From Spirodela intermedia (lineage: Eukaryota; Streptophyta; Magnoliopsida; Alismatales; Araceae): a stretch of DNA of 64,000 nt. Where the stretch lies: assembly GCA_902729315.2 (NCBI GenBank), contig LR746277.1, positions 4,035,001 through 4,099,000 on the forward strand, given 5' to 3'. The position numbers and the translations under genes are program-made. Of this stretch, positions 36,201 through 46,605 are shown piece by piece. The stretch's first letter is position 1, and the number at the start of each line of letters is the position of its first letter. The notes beneath the pieces are model-generated. The model was not told the origin of the DNA and ran no database searches. It saw only the letters and a program-made list of their open reading frames with translations.

Positions 36201-37373
36201 GTGGGCGGCATTTCAGTCGACTGGACCCGTCGGAGTTTGTGGATGATTCTCATTCTGAATGCTTGTTCTTATGATTTCTAGGTGGAGAATGGTTTGAAGG
36301 GGAACAACTTTCCTCTCATCATCGCAGACGGGACGATCTGCAGAGAGCTGAGACTCCTGGAACCAGACGTCGAAGTTGATCTCAGAACCGACGCGGAGGC
36401 GCGACCCAGATCGAGGGAAGATTGCCTCCACTTTCTCAACGAGCTCGGGTGGCTCTTTCAGAGGCGCCAGTCCTGCCCCCCTCGCTTGGGAGATTTCTCG
36501 AGCTCGAGGTTCAAGTTCCTCTTCGTGTTCTCCGTCGAGCGGGACTTCTCCGCCACAGTCGGAAAGCTCCTGGACATCCTCGTCGAGAAATGCCGCGGCG
36601 ATGACGGAGCCATCCAGCAGTCCCTGGAGATGCTCTCTGAGATCCAGCTTCTGCACCGGGCGGTGAAGAGGAAGTGCCGCAAGATGGTCGACCTGCTCCT
36701 GCACTACTCCGTCGACGGCGCAACCGACGGCAAGAGGTTCTTCCTCTTCCCTCCCGATCTCAAAGGCCCCGGCGGCCTCAGCCCTCTCCATCTGGCGGCG
36801 TCCATGCAGGACTCGGCGGACATCGTCGATGCCCTCACCGATGATCCCCAGGAGGTGAACCCCACTCCACTTCACCCCACTCCACTCCATCTCCCTGTGG
36901 TTTCCGTGTTTTAATGGCGGGTTTCCGTCTGTGGCAAACAGAAGGGGTTGACCTGCTGGGCTTCCTCGGTTGACGACAACGGGGAGTCCCCTCACGGCTA
37001 CGCAGCGATGAGGAACAACCACGCGTACAACAGGTTGGTGGCCGTGAAGATCGCCGACAGACGAAATGCCCAGGTGTCGATAACGATAGTCAACGGGGAA
37101 GGTGCTGCTCCGGCGAGGTCCTGGGCGGCGATGGAGGTGGGAAAGCCGCCGGCCGCCGCTCGGTCCTCGTCGTGCGCGCGGTGCGCGATGGGGGAGCGGG
37201 TGCGGATCAGGTCAACCCTCCGCCCACAGGGGCTGCTGCAGCGCCCCTATGTCCACTCCATGCTGGCCATCGCAGCGGTCTGCGTATGCGTCTGCCTCTT
37301 CCTCAGGGGCGCTCCGGAGCTCGGCTCCGTTGCGCCGTTCAAGTGGGAGACCCTCGGCGTCGGCACGATGTAG
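33268..37373 (+). CDS. SPL: SQUAMOSA promoter-binding-like factor (SPL14/SPL16 type)
   Basis: Large-class SBP-box transcription factor that binds GTAC-core DNA. Ten exons: 33268-33899, 34016-34209, 34301-35124, 35232-35306, 35403-35510, 35592-35709, 35847-35982, 36053-36200, 36282-36854, 36942-37373; all phases fit, giving 1079 residues. The SBP domain (about 161-238) starts [20 protein letters not shown], has zinc ligands CEVH and [10 protein letters not shown], and ends in the bipartite [20 protein letters not shown]. It is split by intron 1 after CQQCSR, as in other SPL genes. The middle has the conserved blocks [24 protein letters not shown] and GRNLTSPGT. Ankyrin-like repeats follow ([24 protein letters not shown]), then a C-terminal hydrophobic segment (about 1041-1057, [17 protein letters not shown]). 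I saw no miR156 target site, as expected for this clade. Confidence 0.95.
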
Positions 37374-38720
37374 CCCCGCCGGTCTCTCACCGTCCTGGTT
37401 ATCTTCCCCACCCGGAAGAACCCGAATTCCTCCGAGTGACCGCGACAGGAAAGCGGACGTCGAGGTGGCGGAGAGGCTTACTTCTCTGAAAAGACCAGGT
37501 GGTTGTTGAACCGCCGCCGCTGGGCCCTCTCTCCCCCGCTCGTTGAATAAGTCCACGACGGCGACTAGCACCATTGCCGACAGGTACGTCACCAATGGGA
37601 GAAGTTGTCTCCGGGGCCACTATTCATCTCTCTTGGCTGCCTCTCTCAAACCAACCCCCCCCTCTCTCTCTCTCTCTCTACCTCCGTCGTTGTTGGCCCT
37701 TGTTCGAGATCAGTTTCCTGGCATAGCAATGGAACCGTGGGCTTTCGCCGACTCTGTATAATAAGAGGAGTGCATCAGGAAAATACTCCTTGACGGAATC
37801 ACACAGAGACTTTCACCGATTGGTTGACTGTTTCTTGTTCTTCGGGGATGACGAATTCGGAAGGGGGGGACAGCCCACGTTGGGTTTGGGGAGGCGGCGG
37901 TAGGTGGACCGGGTCCCGTCGGCGAGTCTATTCCGCCACCGCCGAGCTGGATTCCACATGCCCGTCGGCGGTACGTGCTCATTTCATCACCGTCAAAGGG
38001 TCCGTCGACCAGGGCATGTGGATTTGCGGGGACAGGGACAATTTGGCCGTCGAGATTCCCCGAAGAGGAGCAGCACGACGAGCAAGACGACAGGAACTGA
38101 AATTAGGGCACCACAGTCAAAGATGGCCAAGACGTACGATCCTAGCCTCCGTAAAGGCTCTCTAAAGGTTTATGCCGGATTACGAAGCGCCGCCATGGCA
38201 GGCCCCAACATGTGAGGGGAGTGATGGAGGGACGTACGGCCTCGTCCTCTCTCTCTCTCTGCCCCCTTGGTACGGGCGTTGGGCTATTGGGCTGGGCCCA
38301 ATAAATGATTATGACGGAAAACTAATACACCCGTCTTTTCCAGTTGGCCCACCAGGAAACCCCGCGTTAACTCTCTCTCTCTCTCTCCCTTCCCGTACAC
38401 ATCTCTTTTTCTCTACGCACAGACATATATGTACGTACGTGCGAGGAGAATTTGCACGTCGGGGACGTTCCTAAGGTGGGCCCAAGTATAATGTGGACGG
38501 GCCCCGACCCATCACATCTTCTCATGGGCCTGTACTTTTAAATGGGCCTTTACGGGGCACGAAGGTCTGGACTGAACCTCACTTGGATAAAGAATGTGGG
38601 TTATATGGGCCTTCTAAAGGCCCAGCCCACGCACAAACCTTTCTGGCTAGTGCGGGTCTCTGTCTCACCGCCCTCCGTTTTCATCTCCCCATCTCCCCAC
38701 CTCCCCATCTCCCCAAGCAA

Positions 38721-38743
38721 GAGAGAGAGAGAGAGAGAGAGAG
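38721..38743. repeat. GA microsatellite
   Basis: Pure GA run preceded by a short CTCCCCAT tandem array (about 38690-38715). Confidence 0.9.
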
Positions 38744-39491
38744 CGCCGGCGGCCTGCGAAACGTATAGCTCTGCAACCGACACGTGCCGGTTGGTGGATG
38801 AATTACAGCCACACCCGGGCCAAATGTGGGCTCGGGAGATTCAAATGCCCCCTTCCCATCCGACTGGCGTCCGCCTATCAACAGCCGATCCCCGCTATGA
38901 TAATTCACATACGCCAAGATTCTGCCAACCACGAACACAACAAGAGAGACAGAGAGAGAGAGAGGGGAAGTCCAAGTAGCCGCCACCGTCAGGGCCCCCG
39001 CGCAATCCCTCGCCAACGGATTGATGGCGTCGCAACGATTTGGGGCCACGACAGGGATCCAGAATCTGAAGCTGGCACTGCGTGGGGGTTGCCGGGTTCC
39101 CGTCTCCACGTCCCCCCCCACCCCCCCCACCATGAGCGACTCGCCGCCATGGCTGTGGATGGTCGGTGTTACTGGTGTGCCGTAGACGGACGGAGGTTGA
39201 CGACGACGCCTCGGGTTGTTGTAGACGGCGACCCTCCCACCACCCCACCACCGACGGCGAAGCTCGGGAAAGTCTCCCTCGGATGGGGCTTGCACGAGCT
39301 TTCTTTTCCCGGGTTTTTCCTTCTTCGGAGGTTGACGCGGGATCTCTTCGACGGAATGCCTCGCCTATTGCCATACATAACCCGAGTACGCGGGATGGCG
39401 CACGCAATAAAGGGACTGACAGGAGAGATCCAGCTACCGTCATCCGGTGGGCGGGGGGGTGTAAACGGGCTTCTCCGAAACTGGCAGACGC

Positions 39492-39500
39492 TATAAATTA
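39492..39500 (+). promoter_or_regulatory. TATA box (TATAAATTA) with no assigned gene
   Basis: A near-consensus plant TATA box in the middle of the SPL-GALS gap. The first good ATG downstream is at 39589, about 90 bases away. Confidence 0.4.
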
Positions 39501-39588
39501 ACGCTGGACCACGCCGGCGGGGTGATCCGTCGGACCGCGCGCGCCGGCGCCGTTCGCACGGATGGATAGATAGCTATAGAAGGGAGGC

Positions 39589-39810
39589 ATGGCGACTGAA
39601 TCAGGGAAGCTCTTAGCTTGTCTGGTAATCGTTAAGAAGATGACAGCATCGAGAGAGCAACTCAGATACCTGCGGGAACTGTGGAGACGACGCCGAAGGG
39701 GCCGTGGCGGTCCAGAAGAACGGTGGCAAGCCGCTGTCACGCGACCCAGGTGCATGGCCTTAAAGAATACGCGTCCGACAGTGGCCGGGGCCTGCAAGAA
39801 AAGGCGTTAA
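39589..39810 (+). CDS. Possible small gene, 73-codon frame behind a TATA box
   Basis: ATG in a good context (AGGCATGGCG) begins MATESGKLLACLVIVKK, followed by a strongly basic, Arg-rich part. There is no recognisable family. A donor-like CTG|GTAATC lies at about 39622, so the true product could be spliced and different. The only support is the TATA-to-ATG spacing. It may equally be a non-coding transcript or chance. Confidence 0.22.
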   Translation: MATESGKLLACLVIVKKMTASREQLRYLRELWRRRRRGRGGPEERWQAAVTRPRCMALKNTRPTVAGACKKRR

Positions 39811-40090
39811 ACGGAGAAAAGGCGTCAAAGGCGGTCTTCCCCTGCTTACCACAGACCGGAATGTGGGAAGCCTACTGAAAGCACCCATCCCCTCCCGCAC
39901 AGTCCCCTGCCGATCCTCTCTCTCTCCGTCGGTGCACAGAGAGAGAGAACGGGCGGGTGATGCGGTTCCATTGGAGGGCGTTCGATGGAATGCCGTGGAC
40001 AAGGACCGCGCCACCGCCTGCGGCTTCCCGTGGCGTGGGCTCGCATTTAATGGGATCGCCTGGCTAAGCAGAGGCATTGACGAGTGGTTT

Positions 40091-40374
40091 CACGTGATAA
40101 CAATTCTTTGGGGATTTTCCACAAACAGAAAGCTGACGTGGTCCAGTAAAAAAAAAAACCCCTTTTCACCGGCTCCCCCGCACGCTTTTAACTCTGAAAA
40201 ATCGGCATCGTCATGGCACCAACGGGCCCACATGTGCCCACTTGGGGCACGTGCGGACTTTGCAAAAAAAAGCAGGAAACTTGACTAAAATAAGTATCCA
40301 GACGGCGCGGAGAGTTCCGCTTCAGACATTCTCCCCGCGCGGCGCTGGGGGTTCCACGCCACGTCTGGCACGTG
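40091..40374. promoter_or_regulatory. Three G-boxes (CACGTG) upstream of GALS
   Basis: CACGTG occurs at 40091-40096, 40248-40253 and 40369-40374; the last is in an ABRE-like context (GGCACGTGGGA). A TATA-like ATAAATAAG follows at 40408-40416. G-boxes bind bZIP and bHLH factors in light and ABA responses. Use by the GALS promoter is inferred from position. Confidence 0.45.
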
Positions 40375-40900
40375 GGATTATCTGGGAATTATATTTTCCT
40401 CGTTCGGATAAATAAGCCCCTCTCGCCTGATTTTCTGTCTAGTTTTATCGGGGAATAGTTTCTGCCGCCGAAGAAGGTGGCGGAGGTCGTGTGGAGCGCC
40501 ACTTGGCAGAGAAGAGAGGCCCTTCGTATGAGGGAGTGTCTCGAGGAGAAATATGCAACCAATTTTAATTAAAAAATCATATTTTATTTTGAGGGCCAAT
40601 CAGAAAAGAGGAGTTTAGAGAATCTTGATTTTAAAAAGCGTGATTTTGATCTGTTTTTGACGGTGGGGAGATGGGAGGATAAGAGGGTAGATTCGTCTGT
40701 CCAACGCGGCGGCGCTCGGTGAAGAAGCTCGGCCGTGATTCTTGAAAAACGCAGTGGCATCTTAGTAGGGGCTTCCATCTCGCAGCGGCCGTCACCGAAA
40801 CGGCCACCCCCAGACAGCAGAGGAGCTAAAAAGCTTCCGTCTCTCCCCCAGCTAGGTCTGCCTCGCCCAAGAGGGAAAGCATCGCAGCGCAGCAGGAAGC

Positions 40901-40940
40901 AGGAGGAGGAGGAGGAGGAGGAGGAGGAGGAGGAGGAGGA
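40901..40940. repeat. GGA trinucleotide repeat in the GALS leader
   Basis: A (GGA)n run 57 bases before the start codon. It stays in frame with the gene upstream of the ATG, but no ATG precedes it in that frame. Confidence 0.9.
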
Positions 40941-40996
40941 AGAGGAGCGGAAAGGGAAAGGGCTTGCTCCAAAGAGGCCAGGAAGGGGTGGCCGCA

Positions 40997-43039
40997 ATGA
41001 GGAAGGATGGCAGCGTGGGCGGCGCTATGGGGGGCGGCGGAGGGGCCGCTGGTGTTGCTCCCTTCTCGTTCTCGTGCCTCGACATGAAGCCCTTCATCGC
41101 CACCCTGGTGGCCCTGACGCTGGTCATGGCCTTCTGGCAACTCCAACCCTACGAATCTCTCCTCTCCGCCCGCTCTTGCCCCATCACCGACCCTTCCACG
41201 ACAAATCCCATCTCGCAGAAGAAGCTTTCGGCCGCTCTCACGGCCTCCATCGCCGACATTCCCCCTTCCCCCTCTCAAAATCTGCAGCCGGCCCCTCCGT
41301 CGGACCCCAACAAGAGGGTCCTCCGCCCCTACGGCAGCGCTGCCGCGCTCTTCGTTCAGATGGGCGCTTACCGCGGGGGTTCCAACACATTCGCCATCGT
41401 CGGTCTCGCCTCCAAGCCTACCCACGTCTTCGGCAAGCCCTGGTTCAAGTGCGAGTGGGTCTCCAACAACCCTAATGCCACCACCATCCGGGCCAAGGCC
41501 TACAAGATGCTCCCAGACTGGGGCTATGGCCGCGTCTACACCGTCGTCGTCGTCAACTGCACCTTCTCTCAGGTCCCCAACGCCGACAACCTCGGCGGCA
41601 AGCTCCTCCTGTACGCCTACTACTCCCCCTCCCCCCGCCGGTACGAGAAATTCCTAGCCATGGAGGAAACCCCCGGTTCCTACGACAAATCCAGATTTCA
41701 TCCGCCATTCAAGTACGACTACCTCTACTGCGGATCCTCCCTCTACGGGAACCTCAGCGCCAGCCGCATCAGGGAGTGGATGGCTTACCACGCCTACTTC
41801 TTCGGGCCCAGCTCCCATTTCGTCTTCCACGATGCCGGCGGCGTCAGCCCGGAGGTGAGGAAGGTGCTCGAGCCGTGGGTGCGAGCGGGTCGCGCCACTG
41901 TACAAGACATCAGAGTTCAGGAGGAGTATGATGGCTACTACTATAATCAGTTCCTCGTGGTGAACGACTGTCTCCACAGATACAGGCACGCCGCCAATTG
42001 GACCTTCTACTTCGATGTCGACGAGTATATCTACCTGCCCGATGGCAACTCTCTGGAATCGGTGCTGGCGGAGTTTTCGAACTATACCCAGTTCACGATC
42101 GAGCAGAACCCCATGTCCAGCAAGCTGTGTGTGCAGGATCCGGCCAATAATCATTCTAGGTGAGCTCCAGCATCCAGATCGATTTCATTTTTCTTTGGAT
42201 TCTCTTCTCTGCTCTCTCTTCCTCCTTCGATTGCTCTCGAAGTTACCCGTTCGATCTCCTGAGCTCTGATGGGTGGTTCAAGGTGATCGTCAGTTTCTGA
42301 AAAGAATCGATCGAAAACTCAGAATGCCGGGTAGCATAGATCTCTCCCGAGCTCGAAAAGTTGGCGGGGAATTTAATTATTGATTTCCTCAGGTTTTCTT
42401 TTTCCTTTTTTTAATTTTTCTTTCGCTGTCCGACTGAATTATCATCTTCTCAATCCCGTCGACGTCATAATCTCCCTGCGAAAACATGATCTTGGTATTC
42501 TATGGAATGAAGCTTTCGTTTTTTTTACTCTCTTGCGATGGAGAAGTCACTCTCGTAGGTTTCTACCCGTCGGCAATCAAACAAAACTAGACATTCTTCG
42601 AGGAAATATAATAATCTTCCAAAGCTTTGGGTGTTCCGTGCTCTGCTGTTTCTGGGTCTCCTCATCGACCATCTTGCTCTGCGAAATCTGCAGCGAGTGG
42701 GGGTTCGAGAAGCTGGTTTTCCGGAACTCGATTACCAGAGTAAGGAGAGATCGGAAGTACGCCATTCAGGCCCGGAACGCCTTCGCCACAGGCGTCCACA
42801 TGTCGGAGAACGTCGTCGGGAAGGCGCTTCACCAGACGGAGACGAAGATCAGATACTACCACTACCACGACTCCATTAATGTGCTGGGCGAGCCCTGCCG
42901 GGAGCTCGTGCCGATGCCGGCTGGCGGCAACCTGACCTGGTTTGAGAAGATCCCCTACGTCTACGACGACAGCATGAAGCGGATTGCCGGCGCCGTGAAG
43001 CGCTTCGAGGAGGAGACCATCGGAGCCATTCGAGTTTAA
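40997..43039 (+). CDS. GALS: Galactan beta-1,4-galactosyltransferase (GT92)
   Basis: Golgi type II membrane enzyme that extends beta-1,4-galactan side chains of pectic rhamnogalacturonan I. Two exons, 40997-42159 and 42694-43039, joined in phase 2 across a 534-bp intron, encode 502 residues, close to Arabidopsis GALS1. Seen: a short Gly-rich cytosolic tail, one transmembrane anchor (about 32-48, PFIATLVALTLVMAFWQ), the stem, then the GT92 (DUF23) fold with YCGSSLYGNLSASRIREWMAYH, the DxD-type motif FDVDEYIYLP (Asp340, Asp342) and, in exon 2, EWGFEKLVFR, KYAIQARNAFATGVHMSEN and IRYYHYHDSI. The frame continues upstream of the ATG but has no in-frame ATG, so 40997 is the start. Confidence 0.95.
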
Positions 43040-43581
43040 CAATCTCTCTCCCTTCCCCCGCTTCCGGGGGTTGTCCGATCGGAGACGATCTATTCTTTCG
43101 CCGCCGGCAGGATGGTAATGAAAACCTTGGGCCTTCACGGCATGCCACAGACTCTTGCCCGGAGCACAGGGAGGACGGAGAGTGGGAGCGAAAGGATCAA
43201 GGGAAAGCCAGAGCGATATAGACCAGTGGATCCGTTCCCGTTCCTCCGATTTGTGTGATTTTTACTGTCCTGCTCCCCCCTGGGCTCGCACCCCCTTATC
43301 CTTCTTCTTCTTCGTCGTATAATTGTTATATATAATTCAATCTTGGCTCCAAGCAATCGTTCTGTAATCTTCCTCGACATGGCATGCTTCAATAATGAGT
43401 TCTTGATGCCTCTGTATGATGGCCATACATACGTTCTGATCGCCCCTCCCTCTTGCTGTCATTACTCTCAATAATGAAGCCCCCGCCGGCCACCGTGGCG
43501 GGCCGATGCGCCACGGCTCCCTCTGCAAGCGCCGCTCCGTGCTTGTCTTCTTCCTCCTCCAGCCGGATTCAGGGCCCAAAC

Positions 43582-43605
43582 CTCTCTCTCTCTCTCTCTC
43601 TCTCT
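43582..43605. repeat. CT microsatellite
   Basis: Pure CT run in the GALS-PLATZ gap. Confidence 0.9.
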
Positions 43606-43868
43606 GGTCACAGCTGTGGTTACTATTTGCCCGTCATTTCTGATCCTCTCGTGACCTGGGACTGGGTTGGGAGTTCGCCCGAATAGTCTTCTCCCGGTTG
43701 GTTTCCCGTATGGCGCCGGCCATGTCGGCGGGTCTCGCTCCGCCGTGTGTGGGGCATTTCGCAGAACAGTCGTCTGGCACGCCGTCGGCATTCGCCGCGC
43801 CGAGAGCCAGCGGAGCCCATTGGCCTCTGTCCCTCCTCCATCCCGTCCTCCCAGTTGTCGTACTTGAG

Positions 43869-44541
43869 AGGAGAGAGAGAGAGGGAGAGAGAGAGAGAGA
43901 TGGAGGGTAATTTCGGTAATCCGGGGGGAATCGACGTGGCAAGCAAACGCTTTGACTTTTCTAGGCGGTTGCTGGGCTGACTGTTCCTGGGCTAGGCTCA
44001 AAAATGATATCCAGATAGAGAGATGGGCTGATTTCCGGGTCCGACCCATTTTTTCCTGGGCGAGGCCCACTAAAAATCAATCCCGAACCCCCAAAGGCTA
44101 CCAACCGTTAGCATGCGTCCTCAAAGTTTTAACAACTCGATCGAAAATGTGTGTCATTAAATATATAATTAAAAATCGTAAAAGCTCTCCCCAATCGCGA
44201 GAGAGAGAGAAAGAGAGGGAGGGAGGGGAGGGAGGGAGATATGGGTAATCTCCGGGACCACGTGGCAACTAAATTGGGCTTTGACTTTTCTGCCCAGTTG
44301 TTGGGCCAATCATACTATTACTGGGCCAAGCCCAAAATATGACACGAGATAGATAGAGGGAGCTGAGCTGATCTCCAGGCCCGGCCCATTATTCTTGGGC
44401 GAGGCCCACTAAAAAAATCAATCCCGATTCCCCATAAGCCTCTACCCACTGTTAGGCGCCTCGTCAAAGTTAACAACTTGCTCGAAATCACGACAATAAA
44501 TCAAAATAATAATAATTATTATAATAACCCTCTCCAATCGT
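43869..44541 (+). repeat. Diverged tandem duplication, unit about 330 bp
   Basis: Two head-to-tail copies, about 43869-44198 and 44199-44541. Matching landmarks in the same order: a GAGA tract, GGTAATyTCsG, CACGTGGCAA or GACGTGGCAA, CTTTGACTTTTCT, CTGGGC, CCCATT, GGGCGAGGCCCACTAAAAA, ATCAATCCCGA, GTTAACAACT-like and CTCTCCmAATCG. The spacing is 326 bp early in the unit and 339 bp later, so small indels have accumulated. Confidence 0.85.
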
Positions 44542-45542
44542 TGCTCTTCCCGAGTCGGCGGCAATGGCCGCACTTGATATGGGACTGGGCGGCGGCCCTC
44601 TCTCGCTGAGGTGGCCGAGTTCCGCCGGCTGCATGGCGCGATCGCCGCTCCGACGAACAGCTGGCAAAGGCGTCGACGTGACAGAATCTCCGGGGAGCTT
44701 TGGTGGCCCGTGCCGCAGTTTCCCACCCGGAAAGCTTCTGGTCTTCGTCCGCAGTCGTTGACACGTGGCGAAATGGCTGACGTGAAGGACGTCAGCCACC
44801 GTTCCAGAACCTCGTCCTCTGCGGTCTTCGTAGATGCTCCCTACTGTCTTACGAGAGACGTCAGGACTCGGACCGAGTCTGGAACGAGTGGGGAAGCGTT
44901 CGAGCCATGGGGAGACTAAGTATTTTAACGTGAGTGGTATGTAGAGTATGTTTCAACTTTGTATATAATATTTCGTATTCCGGCGACGAGAAAGAAGGCC
45001 GAGCCGGGGGAAGGAAGAAAGCAATGAGGCGGTGGGATGGACCCACGGGTCTTACGAACCCATTGAAGGGGGGTGATCCGTCTCCAACGACCATCCGATT
45101 TCAAGCGGCGGCGGTGGAGACTGGTAGGCGAATTATCGAGTGATATTGAGGATCCTCGGCGGAGACTATTTGTTACTGATGAACGGCGATCCGGCCCCCC
45201 TGTAGTCGTCCATTTTGGCATCATCGCGTGGCCATAAATTCGCCGGCGAAAAGCTTCGCACGTTTCTTTAGTTTTATCCGGCAAACCGCCTCAAGGATCT
45301 CTAGAAGCTCCAACTTTCTCTCCCAGCTTCCTTCCCCCCCCTGCCTCCCCTCGCGGGCGATTCCCTGCGCGCTTCCAGTGGAGTTCCTAGTTGCCTCCTT
45401 CGATTCCATCTGGGCTGCTTTTGCCCCTGCTTTCGATTCGGCGATCGAGCTGTAATTAGCTCTGGCGACCTCAGAACCCACCCAGCTGGCGATCGAGAGC
45501 CGGCTGAGGATCGATTTCTTGAGGACGAAGCAGAAGAAAGTG

Positions 45543-46605
45543 ATGGTCTGTAGTCCCCGTCCTTCCCTCCAATCGTCTCCCTCTTTCACCAGTGCCTCTG
45601 TTGATATGGGTTGCCTGTGGCTCGTGCAGGGGGGCCCGGTTGTTCGAGTGGGTAACGACGACCACGGGCCGCCATGGCTGAAGCCCTTGTTGAAGACGAG
45701 CTTCTTCGTCCCCTGCCGGGTCCACGGGGTCGCCAACAAGAGCGAGTGCAATATGTACTGTTTGGACTGCATGGGAGACGCCTTGTGCTCTTATTGCCTC
45801 GCCCAACACAAAGACCACCACATTGTTCAGGTCCACACTCGGGTCCTTTCCCTATTCCCGTTCTTCCGATTCGATCATAACTCTTTCTCTCTCTTTGTCA
45901 CTCTCTCCAGATTCGGAGATCATCGTACCACAATGTGGTGAGAGTGTCTGAGGTCTCCAAGTTCATCGATATCTCCTGCGTGCAGACGTACATTATAAAC
46001 AGCGCCAAGATCGTCTTCCTGAATGGGAGGCCGCAGCCGAGGCACGGCAAGGGGGTCACGAATACCTGCGAGATATGTGGCCGCAGCCTCCTGGACGTCT
46101 TCCGTTTCTGCTCTCTAGGCTGCAAGGTGCTTCTCTGATCACTGCCCCGGCTCCGTTCCTCCCCTTTGATTGCCAATTATGAAACCCTTTCGCACAGGGA
46201 ATCTCATTTCTATTTCTATTCCTGACCACGAATTGACGTCCAACTAGTTTGAATGATTTGGTAGCTTTGCTCCCATTTTGGAAACCTTCCATTTTCCGTA
46301 CTACGTCGACCTGATATTCCTTTGTAAGCCTAATTCAGCTCGGGGGCATGAAGGACGATCCGGGGCTGACCTTCGCGCTGCGACCCAAAGCCGGCCGGGA
46401 GTATCTCACCGGCTCGGAATCGGACGACTCACCCACTCCGAGTAAGCTCCGGAAGACGTCCCTCTTCATCCGTTCGATCAACCTTCCGTCCACCTCGTCG
46501 GACGGCGGCGGAGCAAACTCAGGCAGCATTTCCCCGACGACACCCCCGATCATCAGCTACCGGACTTGCAGGCGAAAGGGTATACCTCACCGAGCACCCT
46601 TCTAG
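45543..46605 (+). CDS. PLATZ zinc-binding transcription factor
   Basis: Plant-specific AT-rich-sequence and zinc-binding regulator. Exons: 45543-45830, 45911-46126, 46339-46605, all phase 0, 256 residues from the first ATG. Conserved parts: [13 protein letters not shown] at the N-terminus; then Cys/His clusters [67 protein letters not shown], and [20 protein letters not shown] at the end of exon 2. The tail has the typical Ser-rich, low-complexity composition and ends [14 protein letters not shown]. The start is uncertain: a second ATG at 45606 gives [10 protein letters not shown]. Many PLATZ genes begin with a very short first exon, so the true first exon may differ upstream of about 45630. 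Confidence 0.92.

Larger units (their letters stand above)
37374..40996. other. Intergenic between SPL and GALS, with a GGCCCA cluster
   Basis: 3.6 kb. From 38285 to 38640 there are at least six TGGGCC/GGCCCA elements (site II type). CT/GA microsatellites occur at about 37660-37680, 38246-38258 and 38721-38743. A strong TATA box at 39492 is followed by a 73-codon frame at 39589. Three G-boxes lie at 40091-40374 upstream of GALS. No recognised protein family is encoded. Confidence 0.5.
43040..45542. other. Intergenic between GALS and PLATZ with a tandem duplication
   Basis: Contains the GALS 3' UTR, a CT microsatellite (43582-43605), a diverged tandem duplication (43869-44541), and the PLATZ promoter and leader. 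Candidate TATA elements are at about 44961 (TATATAATA) and 45232 (CATAAATT). Short open frames in the gap carry no recognisable domain. Confidence 0.5.
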
